Part shown: piece by piece, positions 16,963 to 23,822 of the stretch
How the letters are laid out: each line of letters begins with the position of its first letter
Numbering within the stretch: the stretch's first letter is position 1
Notes under the pieces: model-generated
The model's input: the letters and a program-made list of their open reading frames with translations, nothing else
What the model was told of the DNA's origin: nothing
Database searches by the model: none
Program-made: the position numbers and the translations under genes
Origin: HGM11368 sp051883395
GTDB taxonomy: Bacteria > Bacillota > Clostridia > Christensenellales > UBA3700
NCBI GenBank assembly: GCA_051883395.1
Contig: JBJETQ010000033.1
Location: 1 to 54,403 of the forward strand
Direction: 5' to 3'
Length of the DNA: 54,403 bases

Positions 16963-18385
16963 TTTTACTACCAACAGGCAAGATTATTTTGCCGATTATA
17001 TGGAACTTGTCAGGGCGTATTCGCCTTACGTTGTCGTAGAAGAAAATGGCTCAAAGATAAATCTCGACTTAAACCAAATAGATGACAATAGTTACGAATG
17101 TATAATCGAAGATTATCAAAACCCCATAAATAATTCTAAAATCTGCATTAATTTAGAACAAAATTGCGATTCGCTCACCAAAAAGAGCCATCTGAAACGT
17201 CATAGCAAACTATTGTTGTATCGTTATCTCAGACAGTTGACAGGAGTAAATCTTCCTTACGGCGCTCTTACGGGTATACGTCCGACTAAGCTGTTTCATG
17301 ACCTTGAGTGCAAGGGTATCGATGCTTACGGATATTTTACCGACACGCTTTTGGTCAGCCCGTCAAAAGCTGAGCTTATTGCGACGATATGCTCCAATCA
17401 AAAGCCGTTGTATCGTACCCAGACTGACAGGTACGATTTGTTTATCAACGTTCCTATTTGCGTAACTAGATGTGTGTATTGTTCGTTTTTGTCTGCGCAG
17501 CTATCCAAAATCAAAGAGTGGGTAGAGCCTTATTGTCAGCTTTTGCGTAGAGATTTGACAGACGCTGTGGACATGATACGACGCAGCGGCAAAAAAATCA
17601 GGTCGATATATGTCGGCGGCGGTACGCCTACTTCGCTGACGGCAAAACAGCTATACGATATTCTTAGTGTAGTTGCCGACGTCGATTGTCGGGAATTTAC
17701 TGTCGAAGCCGGCAGACCTGACACGATAGACAGGGATAAACTCTGCGTATTCAAAGATTGCAACGTCGGCAGAATTTCTGTCAATCCGCAGACCTTCAAC
17801 CAAAAGACTCTTGACGCTATTGGCAGAAATCACAGCGTGGACGACGTTTACAGAGTATACGATATTGCTAAAAATATGGGATTTGACGTCAATATGGACC
17901 TTATTGCCATGCTTCCAGGCGAGAGTATCGGCGATTTTCGTCATTCGGTCGATTGCGCCATAGATTTGAGTCCCGACAATATCACCGTACATACGTTGGC
18001 AATCAAACGTGGTTCTGCTCTCAAACTCGACGGATACGACAACAAATCTGACGATTCTTTGGCTGCCGATATGGTTGATTACAGCGTGTCGGCGATTATG
18101 AAAAAGGGCTATTCTCCGTATTATATGTACAAGCAGAAATATATGAGCGGAAATCTGGAAAATATCGGCTATTGCAAAAGGGGTAAAGAGTGTATTTACA
18201 ACGTCGATATTATGGAAGAAACCCACTCAATCGTCGCATGCGGAGCAGGCGGAATATCAAAAAAGGTTGACCTTGACGGAAAAAGCATCGAGCGCCTTGC
18301 CAATCCTAAGGGCATAGACGTATATCTTCAAAGAGATAGCGATAATTTTGCCAGAAGGCGTGAATTTTTTGATAAAAACGACTGA
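16943..18385 (+). CDS. hemZ: coproporphyrinogen dehydrogenase-like radical SAM protein HemZ
   Basis: HemZ is a HemN-related radical-SAM protein of Bacillota, linked to oxygen-independent coproporphyrinogen III oxidation. The frame opens at 16844, but the ATG at 16943 gives the usual N-terminus (MTAIKINFTTNR) and 480 residues. The cluster motif is CVTRCVYC (C173, C177, C180), and YVGGGTPTSL, RISVNPQTFNQKTLDAIGR and MDLIAMLPGE follow. The HemZ-specific C-terminal block NLENIGYCKRGKECIYN separates it from HemN and HemW. No other heme gene is present in the window, so the substrate in this organism is uncertain. Confidence 0.92.
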   Translation: MTAIKINFTTNRQDYFADYMELVRAYSPYVVVEENGSKINLDLNQIDDNSYECIIEDYQNPINNSKICINLEQNCDSLTKKSHLKRHSKLLLYRYLRQLTGVNLPYGALTGIRPTKLFHDLECKGIDAYGYFTDTLLVSPSKAELIATICSNQKPLYRTQTDRYDLFINVPICVTRCVYCSFLSAQLSKIKEWVEPYCQLLRRDLTDAVDMIRRSGKKIRSIYVGGGTPTSLTAKQLYDILSVVADVDCREFTVEAGRPDTIDRDKLCVFKDCNVGRISVNPQTFNQKTLDAIGRNHSVDDVYRVYDIAKNMGFDVNMDLIAMLPGESIGDFRHSVDCAIDLSPDNITVHTLAIKRGSALKLDGYDNKSDDSLAADMVDYSVSAIMKKGYSPYYMYKQKYMSGNLENIGYCKRGKECIYNVDIMEETHSIVACGAGGISKKVDLDGKSIERLANPKGIDVYLQRDSDNFARRREFFDKND

Positions 18386-18681
18386 TTGAAGCGACAATTT
18401 TTTTGTAACTTACGCCAAAATTGCAGCTCGAGCGGCATTATTGGGTACTATGCAAACAATAACATGCGACGAATTCTGCCAATATTTGCAATAACGTATC
18501 GGTCTATGAAGCGAAAATACGGAAATAAAAATTTTAATTATGAAAATAAATATAATATGGCTTTCAAATAGTTGCCAAGAAAATTTTATTGTGATAAGAT
18601 ACTAGCGTACCTTAGGCTAGGTTGAACAACTTTTCCGATGTTCTACTTGGTTTATGGCAAATAAACTTTAAGGAGTTAAAT
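18386..18681 (+). promoter_or_regulatory. hemZ-rpsO intergenic region with structured rpsO leader
   Basis: No gene is supported here. After the promoter, the predicted leader (about 18607-18681) contains short hairpins: ACCT/AGGT at 18609-18622, GAACA/TGTTC at 18624-18643 and GTTTAT/ATAAAC at 18650-18666. The ribosome binding site GGAG (18672-18675) lies in the loop of a weak TTTAA/TTAAA stem. The arrangement resembles the autoregulatory leaders by which S15 represses its own translation, but similarity to a known class was not tested. Confidence 0.4.
18572..18600 (+). promoter_or_regulatory. extended -10 promoter of rpsO
   Basis: TTGCCA (18572-18577) and TAAGAT (18595-18600) are 17 bp apart, and TG one base before the -10 gives an extended -10 element. 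Confidence 0.75.
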
Positions 18682-18948
18682 ATGGAAAACAATCTTACGA
18701 AACAACAAATCATCGAGCAATTTGCTCAAAGCGAAGGAGACACAGGTTCTCCTGAAGTTCAAATCGCACTTCTTACCGCAAGAATCGAACATCTCAACGA
18801 ACACTTTGCCACCAACGCAAAAGACTTTCATTCGAGAAAGGGCTTGTTGAGAATGGTAGGTAAGAGAAGAAATCTGCTTGCATATCTCAAAAAGACGGAT
18901 ATCGAGCGTTATCGTAATCTTATCGCAAAACTCGGACTGCGTAAGTAA
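18682..18948 (+). CDS. rpsO: 30S ribosomal protein S15
   Basis: S15 is a primary 16S rRNA-binding protein of the small-subunit platform. The 88-residue product is the standard length and shows QFAQSEGDTGSPEVQIALLTARI, HSRKGLLRMVGKRRNLLAYLK and the C-terminal IAKLGLRK. A longer frame from 18622 is rejected because AAGGAG directly precedes the ATG at 18682. It is followed by its own terminator and then pnp, the rpsO-pnp order conserved across bacteria. Confidence 0.98.
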   Translation: MENNLTKQQIIEQFAQSEGDTGSPEVQIALLTARIEHLNEHFATNAKDFHSRKGLLRMVGKRRNLLAYLKKTDIERYRNLIAKLGLRK

Positions 18949-18953
18949 AAATT

Positions 18954-18984
18954 TGAGAGCGTTTGTTACGGCGCTCTCATTTTA
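18954..18984 (+). terminator. intrinsic terminator or attenuator between rpsO and pnp
   Basis: An 8-bp stem (TGAGAGCG with CGCTCTCA) has a 10-nt loop and is followed by TTTTATAAAA. The T-run is short, so some read-through into pnp is likely. Confidence 0.75.
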
Positions 18985-19043
18985 TAAAAATTGGTTATAA
19001 TAACACGTAAAGCATATATCAAAAGCTAAATTGGAGGTTAGTA

Positions 19044-21128
19044 ATGAAAGACAGAAAGATTTTCAGCACCATTATCGGCGGCAGAGAAGTTACCGTTGAA
19101 ACGGGTGCATACTGCGGACAAGCCAACGGAAGTTGTATCGTTCGTTGCAACGATACGGCAGTTATGGTCAACGCAACTATGGCAAAAACGCCAAGAGACG
19201 GCATTGACTTTTTCCCACTCGGTTGCGACTTTGAAGAAAAGATGTATTCGGTAGGCAAAATTCCTGGCGGCTTCAAAAAGAGAGAAGGCAGACCTAGCGA
19301 CAAGGCTATCCTTGTATCAAGACTTATAGACAGACCTTTGCGTCCGCTTTTCCCAAAAGGATTTTACAACGATGTTTGCGTAACTGCAACCTGTTTGTCG
19401 GTGGACACCAACTATCCGCCTGAGGTTTACGCAATGATAGGAAGCTCGGTTGCTCTGAGCATCAGCGACATTCCGTTTGCAGGACCTACCGGTTCGGTAA
19501 TCGTAGGTTACGTAGACGGACAATACGTTATCAACCCTGACGCAGAACAGAGAGACAGAAGCAGATTGCACCTTAGTCTCAGCGGCACCAAAGAAGCAAT
19601 CTTGATGGTAGAAGCCGGAGCCAACGAGTTGACGGAAGAAGAAATGATAGGCGCAATCTTGTTCGGACACGAAGAAATTAAGAAAATCGTGGCTTGGATA
19701 GAAGATATTCAAAAGCAAATCGGCAAAGAAAAGTTTGTTCCTGAGCTTTATGCTCCTGCACCTGCAATTGCACAAGCAGTCAAAGAATATGCCGACGCTA
19801 AGATGGACGCCGTACTCGAAAACTTTGACCGCCAAGCAAGAGAAAAGGCGGAAGAAGCGTTGGACGAAGACGTTTACGCTCATTTTGCAGAGACTTTCCC
19901 TGACGGCAAAAATGACATAGGAGAGACTTTGTACGCTATGAAAAAAGCAAAAGTCAGAGCTAAGATTCTCAACGAAGGAATCAGACCTGACGGCAGAGCT
20001 TTGACGGAAATCAGACCTATCTGGTGCGAAGTAGGCGTTTTGCCAAGAGTACACGGTACGGGCGTATTTACCCGTGGACAAACTCAGGTGCTCACTTGCT
20101 GCACGCTCGGCACCATTTCCGAAGTTCAGAAACTCGAAGGTATCGACGACGAAGTTTGCAAGAGATATATCCATCACTACAACTTCCCACCTTACAGCGT
20201 AGGCGAAGCAAAACCGGCAAAGAGTCCTGGAAGAAGAGAAATCGGACACGGCGCACTTGCAGAGAGAGCGCTTGAACCTGTGCTTCCTTCGGAAGACGCA
20301 TTCCCTTATGCAATTCGTACCGTAAGCGAAGTGCTTAGCTCCAACGGTTCCACATCTCAAGCCAGCGTTTGCGGCAGCACTTTGGCGCTTATGGACGCAG
20401 GCGTGCCTATCAAAAAGCCTGTTGCAGGCGTTGCAATGGGACTTATCAGCAACGAAGACAAGAGCAAAGTATCCGTTTTGACCGATATTCAGGGACTGGA
20501 AGACTTCCTTGGCGATATGGACTTCAAGGTAGCAGGTACCGCAGACGGTATCACCGCTATTCAGATGGATATCAAAATCAAGGGTATCAACGAAGAAATT
20601 TTGCGCAAGGCTCTGGCTCAGGCAAGAGTCGGCAGACTGGAAATTCTTGACAAAATGCTTGCAGTTTTGCCAGCTCCTAGAAAAGAACTTTCCAAGTTTG
20701 CTCCAAAGATTGTTTCCTTCAACATCAATCCTGACAAAATCGGCGACGTAGTAGGAAAACAAGGCAAAGTTATCAACAAGATTATCGAAGATACAGGCGT
20801 CAAGATTGACATCAACGACTTTGGCGACGTATTTGTATCCAGCGACGATATGGACGCTATCCAAAAGGCTAAGTCCATCATAGAGCTTATCGTCAAAGAT
20901 CCGGAAATCGGCACCGTTCTCGAAGGCGAAGTTGTGAGAATTATGCCTTTCGGAGCATTTGTACAGCTTGCACCAGGCAAGGACGCAATGGTTCATATCT
21001 CCAAGCTCAAAAAGGAAAGAGTAGAAAAGGTTGAAGACGTCGTTGCTATCGGAGACAAGGTCAAGGTACAGGTTATTGACATCAACGACAAGGGCATCGC
21101 TCTCAAACTTATCGAAGTTATCAAATAA
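19044..21128 (+). CDS. pnp: polyribonucleotide nucleotidyltransferase (PNPase)
   Basis: PNPase degrades RNA 3'-5' by phosphorolysis. The 694-residue product has two RNase PH domains joined by a helical linker. Visible blocks are GRPSDKAILVSRLIDRPLRPLFP in the first domain and the catalytic-region segments YSVGEAKPAKSPGRREIGHG, SSNGSTSQASVCG and GLEDFLGDMDFKVAGT in the second. A KH domain lies at about residues 555-615 (IGDVVGKQGKVINKI), and an S1 domain at about 625-692 (VVRIMPFGAFVQLAPGKDAMVHIS). GGAGG precedes the ATG. A perfect terminator follows. Confidence 0.97.
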   Translation: MKDRKIFSTIIGGREVTVETGAYCGQANGSCIVRCNDTAVMVNATMAKTPRDGIDFFPLGCDFEEKMYSVGKIPGGFKKREGRPSDKAILVSRLIDRPLRPLFPKGFYNDVCVTATCLSVDTNYPPEVYAMIGSSVALSISDIPFAGPTGSVIVGYVDGQYVINPDAEQRDRSRLHLSLSGTKEAILMVEAGANELTEEEMIGAILFGHEEIKKIVAWIEDIQKQIGKEKFVPELYAPAPAIAQAVKEYADAKMDAVLENFDRQAREKAEEALDEDVYAHFAETFPDGKNDIGETLYAMKKAKVRAKILNEGIRPDGRALTEIRPIWCEVGVLPRVHGTGVFTRGQTQVLTCCTLGTISEVQKLEGIDDEVCKRYIHHYNFPPYSVGEAKPAKSPGRREIGHGALAERALEPVLPSEDAFPYAIRTVSEVLSSNGSTSQASVCGSTLALMDAGVPIKKPVAGVAMGLISNEDKSKVSVLTDIQGLEDFLGDMDFKVAGTADGITAIQMDIKIKGINEEILRKALAQARVGRLEILDKMLAVLPAPRKELSKFAPKIVSFNINPDKIGDVVGKQGKVINKIIEDTGVKIDINDFGDVFVSSDDMDAIQKAKSIIELIVKDPEIGTVLEGEVVRIMPFGAFVQLAPGKDAMVHISKLKKERVEKVEDVVAIGDKVKVQVIDINDKGIALKLIEVIK

Positions 21129-21148
21129 CTATCAAAACACAATCAACT

Positions 21149-21180
21149 ATCACGTCGCTTAATTGCGACGTGATTTTTTA
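21149..21180 (+). terminator. intrinsic terminator after pnp
   Basis: A perfect 10-bp stem (ATCACGTCGC with GCGACGTGAT) encloses a 6-nt loop and is followed by TTTTTA. The remaining 260 bases up to 21441 hold no supported gene; TTGATA (21402) and TAAAAT (21431) near ylxY are badly spaced as a promoter. Confidence 0.92.
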
Positions 21181-21441
21181 TGATAACTATTTTTGTGATA
21201 ATTCATATTGTTTTTTATTCAATATACGCAATCAGGTCGTTTTAATATGATTTGAAGGTTATTTTGCAGTCCGTTATATTTTGCACGACAAGTCGTAGAG
21301 CATCTGACGCTTGCAATTTTGCCACTTTTCAATCGTTACGATTTTGCCTGATGACGACAGAAATACGCCGATGCTTTGATTGTGATGCGGAGAATTATTG
21401 CTTGATATCATATATTGTCGGCATAATGAATAAAATTTGGT

Positions 21442-22176
21442 ATGAAAAAAATCAAGATTTTGGGCGTAAGAATGACAAGTATCATCACCAACGTGATAAT
21501 TCTGGCAATGCTTGCGCTTGTCGCAATAACAAGTTTCGGTGGATATAGTTCGATTTTTGCGTCTTCTTCCAACGTCGACGCACCTTATTACAAAGGCGAG
21601 AGCGGCAGAAACGAAGTTTCTTTGATGATAAACGTCTATTGGGGTACAGAATATATCGAGCCGATGCTGGAAGTTCTTAAACAATACGGTGCAAAATGCA
21701 CGTTTTTTGTAGGCGGAAGTTGGGTAGACGACAATAACGAATTGTTACTCAAAATTATAGACGAAGGACACGAAATTGGCAATCACGGATATTTTCACAA
21801 GGACCACAAAAAATTGAGTTATGAAGGCAATCTGAGCGAAATCAAGGCAACTAACACGTTGGTAGAAGCTGTGAGCGGTTATAAAATCAAGCTTTTTGCT
21901 CCGCCGTCGGGCAGCTACGGCAACGATGCACTCAAAGCGGCTAAAAGTCTGGATATGCCTGTAATTATGTGGTCTAAGGACACAATAGACTGGCGAGATA
22001 AGGACAGTTCTTTGGTGCTGGAAAGGGCGACGAAAAACGTAAGTGCGGGAGATTTGATATTGGCTCACCCTACCAAACATACTCTCGAAGCGTTGCCACA
22101 GATATTGCAAAAATATGAAGAAAAAGGACTCAAAGCTGTAACTGTCAGTCAAATTATCCAAAAAAACAGCGTATAA
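21442..22176 (+). CDS. ylxY: YlxY-type NodB-domain (polysaccharide deacetylase family) protein
   Basis: This is a 244-residue exported or membrane-anchored protein: an N-terminal hydrophobic segment at about residues 12-38 precedes a NodB domain. Its place between pnp and ymxG matches ylxY of Bacillus. The metal histidines are kept in HEIGNHGYFHKDH. The first motif, normally TFDD or TFDxxWG, reads MINVYWG, so the usual first aspartate is asparagine. Other family blocks are CTFFVGGSWV, APPSGSYG, MWSKDTIDWRD and LILAHPTKHT. Peptidoglycan is the likely class of substrate, but activity is doubtful without the aspartate. No ribosome binding site is visible at the ATG; a start at 21472 is possible. 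Confidence 0.82.
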   Translation: MKKIKILGVRMTSIITNVIILAMLALVAITSFGGYSSIFASSSNVDAPYYKGESGRNEVSLMINVYWGTEYIEPMLEVLKQYGAKCTFFVGGSWVDDNNELLLKIIDEGHEIGNHGYFHKDHKKLSYEGNLSEIKATNTLVEAVSGYKIKLFAPPSGSYGNDALKAAKSLDMPVIMWSKDTIDWRDKDSSLVLERATKNVSAGDLILAHPTKHTLEALPQILQKYEEKGLKAVTVSQIIQKNSV

Positions 22177-22189
22177 TCAGCGTTTAATC

Positions 22190-22218
22190 TTTACAAAGCG
22201 ACGACAATAATTTATAAT
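22190..22218 (+). promoter_or_regulatory. sigma-A type promoter of ymxG (leaderless layout)
   Basis: TTTACA (22190-22195) and TATAAT (22213-22218) are 17 bp apart. The second in-frame ATG (22225) lies 6 nt after the -10, at the expected transcription start, and there is no Shine-Dalgarno sequence. Confidence 0.72.
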
Positions 22219-22224
22219 ATGCGT

Positions 22225-23484
22225 ATGAATAGTTTTATTTATCAATATCCAAGCGGACTGAGACTGGTGTACAAAAATTTGCCGGGCGTTAGGTCGGTAA
22301 GTATAGCCGTTATGGTCGCTTGCGGCAGCAACAACGAAAACGAGAAAAACAACGGAATTTCGCATTTTATCGAACATATGATGTTCAAAGGCACTCACAA
22401 GCGTACTGCCTTTGAGATTGTGGACGAAGTAGATTCTATGGGGGCGCAAATCAACGCTTTTACTTCCAAGCAAGCCACTTGTTATTATACTATCGGTATG
22501 GACGAAGTGGCCGAAAATTGTATTGCTATTCTCAGCGATATCGTTCTTCATTCCGTTTTTCCGCAGGACGAAATCGAAAGGGAAAAGGGTGTTGTTCTCG
22601 AAGAAATATCCATGAGTGAAGACGACAATGCCGACCTTGTAATAGAAAATTTGTCCACGGCATATTTTGAAGGCAATTCTCTCTCCAAGACAATTTTGGG
22701 ACCTAGAAACAACGTCAAGAGCTTTACACGCAAAGATATTACCGACTATATCGGCGCCAATTATGTCGCCAACGACATAGTAGTATCTATAGTTGGCAAT
22801 ATCGACGAGCAGAAGGCAAAGGACCTTGTAGCAAAATATTTTGAAGGCGGCTTTGTCAGCGACAAGGGCAGAAAGTGGGAAGACGTGCGTCATCAACCTG
22901 TCAGCCGTTACGTGAGCAAGTTTAAGGATATAGAGCAGTCTAATATAGCGATAGCTATGCCTGCATACGAATACTCGAATTCTTTGGCTATGGCTATGAT
23001 GCTCGTCAACAATATAGTTGGCGGCGGTATGAGCAGCAGACTATTTCAGGAGATAAGAGAAAAGCAAGGGCTTGCTTACAACGTTTACAGTTATCCTTCC
23101 ACATATATCAACAACGGCGTCAACACAATATATATCGGCACCAATCCGTCGTCCGTTCACAAGTCGTTGACGGCAGTCAAAAATCTTGTTGACGACGTGC
23201 GCAAAAATTATCTCACCAAAGCAGAATTGGAAAAGGGTATCAGACAACTCAAAAGCGCATACGTGCTTGGACAAGAAAGTTCTTCCGCACAAATGAAAAT
23301 ATTCGCCAAACACGCCTTGTACACCAATCGTCTGTTTAGTATAGACGAGCAACTTCAAAGGATAGATTCTATCACGATGGACGACGTGGTTCAGGTTGTG
23401 GACGATTGTTTCGATTTGTCAAAAGCCGTTGTCAGTTACGTAGGTCAGCAGGTAGATGGCAATTTGTGTGAGTGTCTGCACTAG
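22225..23484 (+). CDS. ymxG: M16 family zinc protease (YmxG/MlpA type)
   Basis: This is an insulinase/pitrilysin-family metallopeptidase; in Bacillus the orthologue is MlpA/YmxG in the same neighbourhood. The inverted zinc motif HFIEH is at residues 47-51, with the distal glutamate in EREKGVVLEEI. The family segment GGGMSSRLFQEIREKQGLAYNVYSYPS lies near residue 270. An ATG exists at 22219, but it directly abuts the TATAAT box, so the ATG at 22225 (419 residues) is chosen. The physiological substrate is unknown. A strong terminator follows. Confidence 0.92.
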   Translation: MNSFIYQYPSGLRLVYKNLPGVRSVSIAVMVACGSNNENEKNNGISHFIEHMMFKGTHKRTAFEIVDEVDSMGAQINAFTSKQATCYYTIGMDEVAENCIAILSDIVLHSVFPQDEIEREKGVVLEEISMSEDDNADLVIENLSTAYFEGNSLSKTILGPRNNVKSFTRKDITDYIGANYVANDIVVSIVGNIDEQKAKDLVAKYFEGGFVSDKGRKWEDVRHQPVSRYVSKFKDIEQSNIAIAMPAYEYSNSLAMAMMLVNNIVGGGMSSRLFQEIREKQGLAYNVYSYPSTYINNGVNTIYIGTNPSSVHKSLTAVKNLVDDVRKNYLTKAELEKGIRQLKSAYVLGQESSSAQMKIFAKHALYTNRLFSIDEQLQRIDSITMDDVVQVVDDCFDLSKAVVSYVGQQVDGNLCECLH

Positions 23485-23500
23485 AATCAAGTAAAGTTTT

Positions 23501-23526
23501 CGCCGCACTCGTTGCGGCGTTTTTTA
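23501..23526 (+). terminator. intrinsic terminator after ymxG
   Basis: A perfect GC-rich 7-bp stem (CGCCGCA with TGCGGCG) with a 5-nt loop is followed by TTTTTT. Confidence 0.92.
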
Positions 23527-23704
23527 GATTTTGCAGCCGTACAAATCGTGTAGCGGACGCCAAAACTGTTAGTCGGTTGTATCAAATGTTATTATTATAT
23601 TGAAAAAGTGGCTATATCAAATCAAAAAAATCAACAATTTTGTTGCTTTCGTTTGCAAGTCGGCTTTGCAGACCTATGACTTTATAGGTTGATAAAATAT
23701 AGGG

Positions 23705-23718
23705 TTTTTTCGACAAAT
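23705..23718 (+). promoter_or_regulatory. Spo0A-box-like site upstream of ftsK/spoIIIE
   Basis: TTCGACA (23709-23715), the reverse complement of the core 0A box TGTCGAA, is flanked by a T-tract and AAAT. It lies about 80 bases before the predicted ftsK transcription start. The rest of the 23527-23758 gap has two small hairpins (TGCAA/TTGCA near 23655 and ACCTAT/ATAGGT at 23672-23689) but no gene. Confidence 0.45.
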
Positions 23719-23758
23719 AAAGTTTGCAATTTTATTGTTCTTTATTTTTTATATTATA

Positions 23759-23787
23759 TTGTAAATTATAATATTTTGTGCTATAAT
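23759..23787 (+). promoter_or_regulatory. extended -10 promoter of ftsK operon
   Basis: TTGTAA (23759-23764) and TATAAT (23782-23787) are 17 bp apart, and TG at 23779-23780 makes an extended -10. The expected start is near 23793-23794. Confidence 0.78.
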
Positions 23788-23822
23788 TTATTATGCCAAC
23801 ATATATGGGCAAGGAGAATACT

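Noticed and set aside
19317..20996. A 559-codon open frame on the minus strand inside pnp
   Set aside because: It lies fully antisense to a highly conserved enzyme, its translation is rich in Phe, Cys and Tyr with no recognisable domain, and such frames arise from the codon use of the + strand.
21252..21548. A 98-codon + strand frame overlapping the start of ylxY
   Set aside because: It runs into ylxY in another frame, has no ribosome binding site, and its translation is not protein-like.
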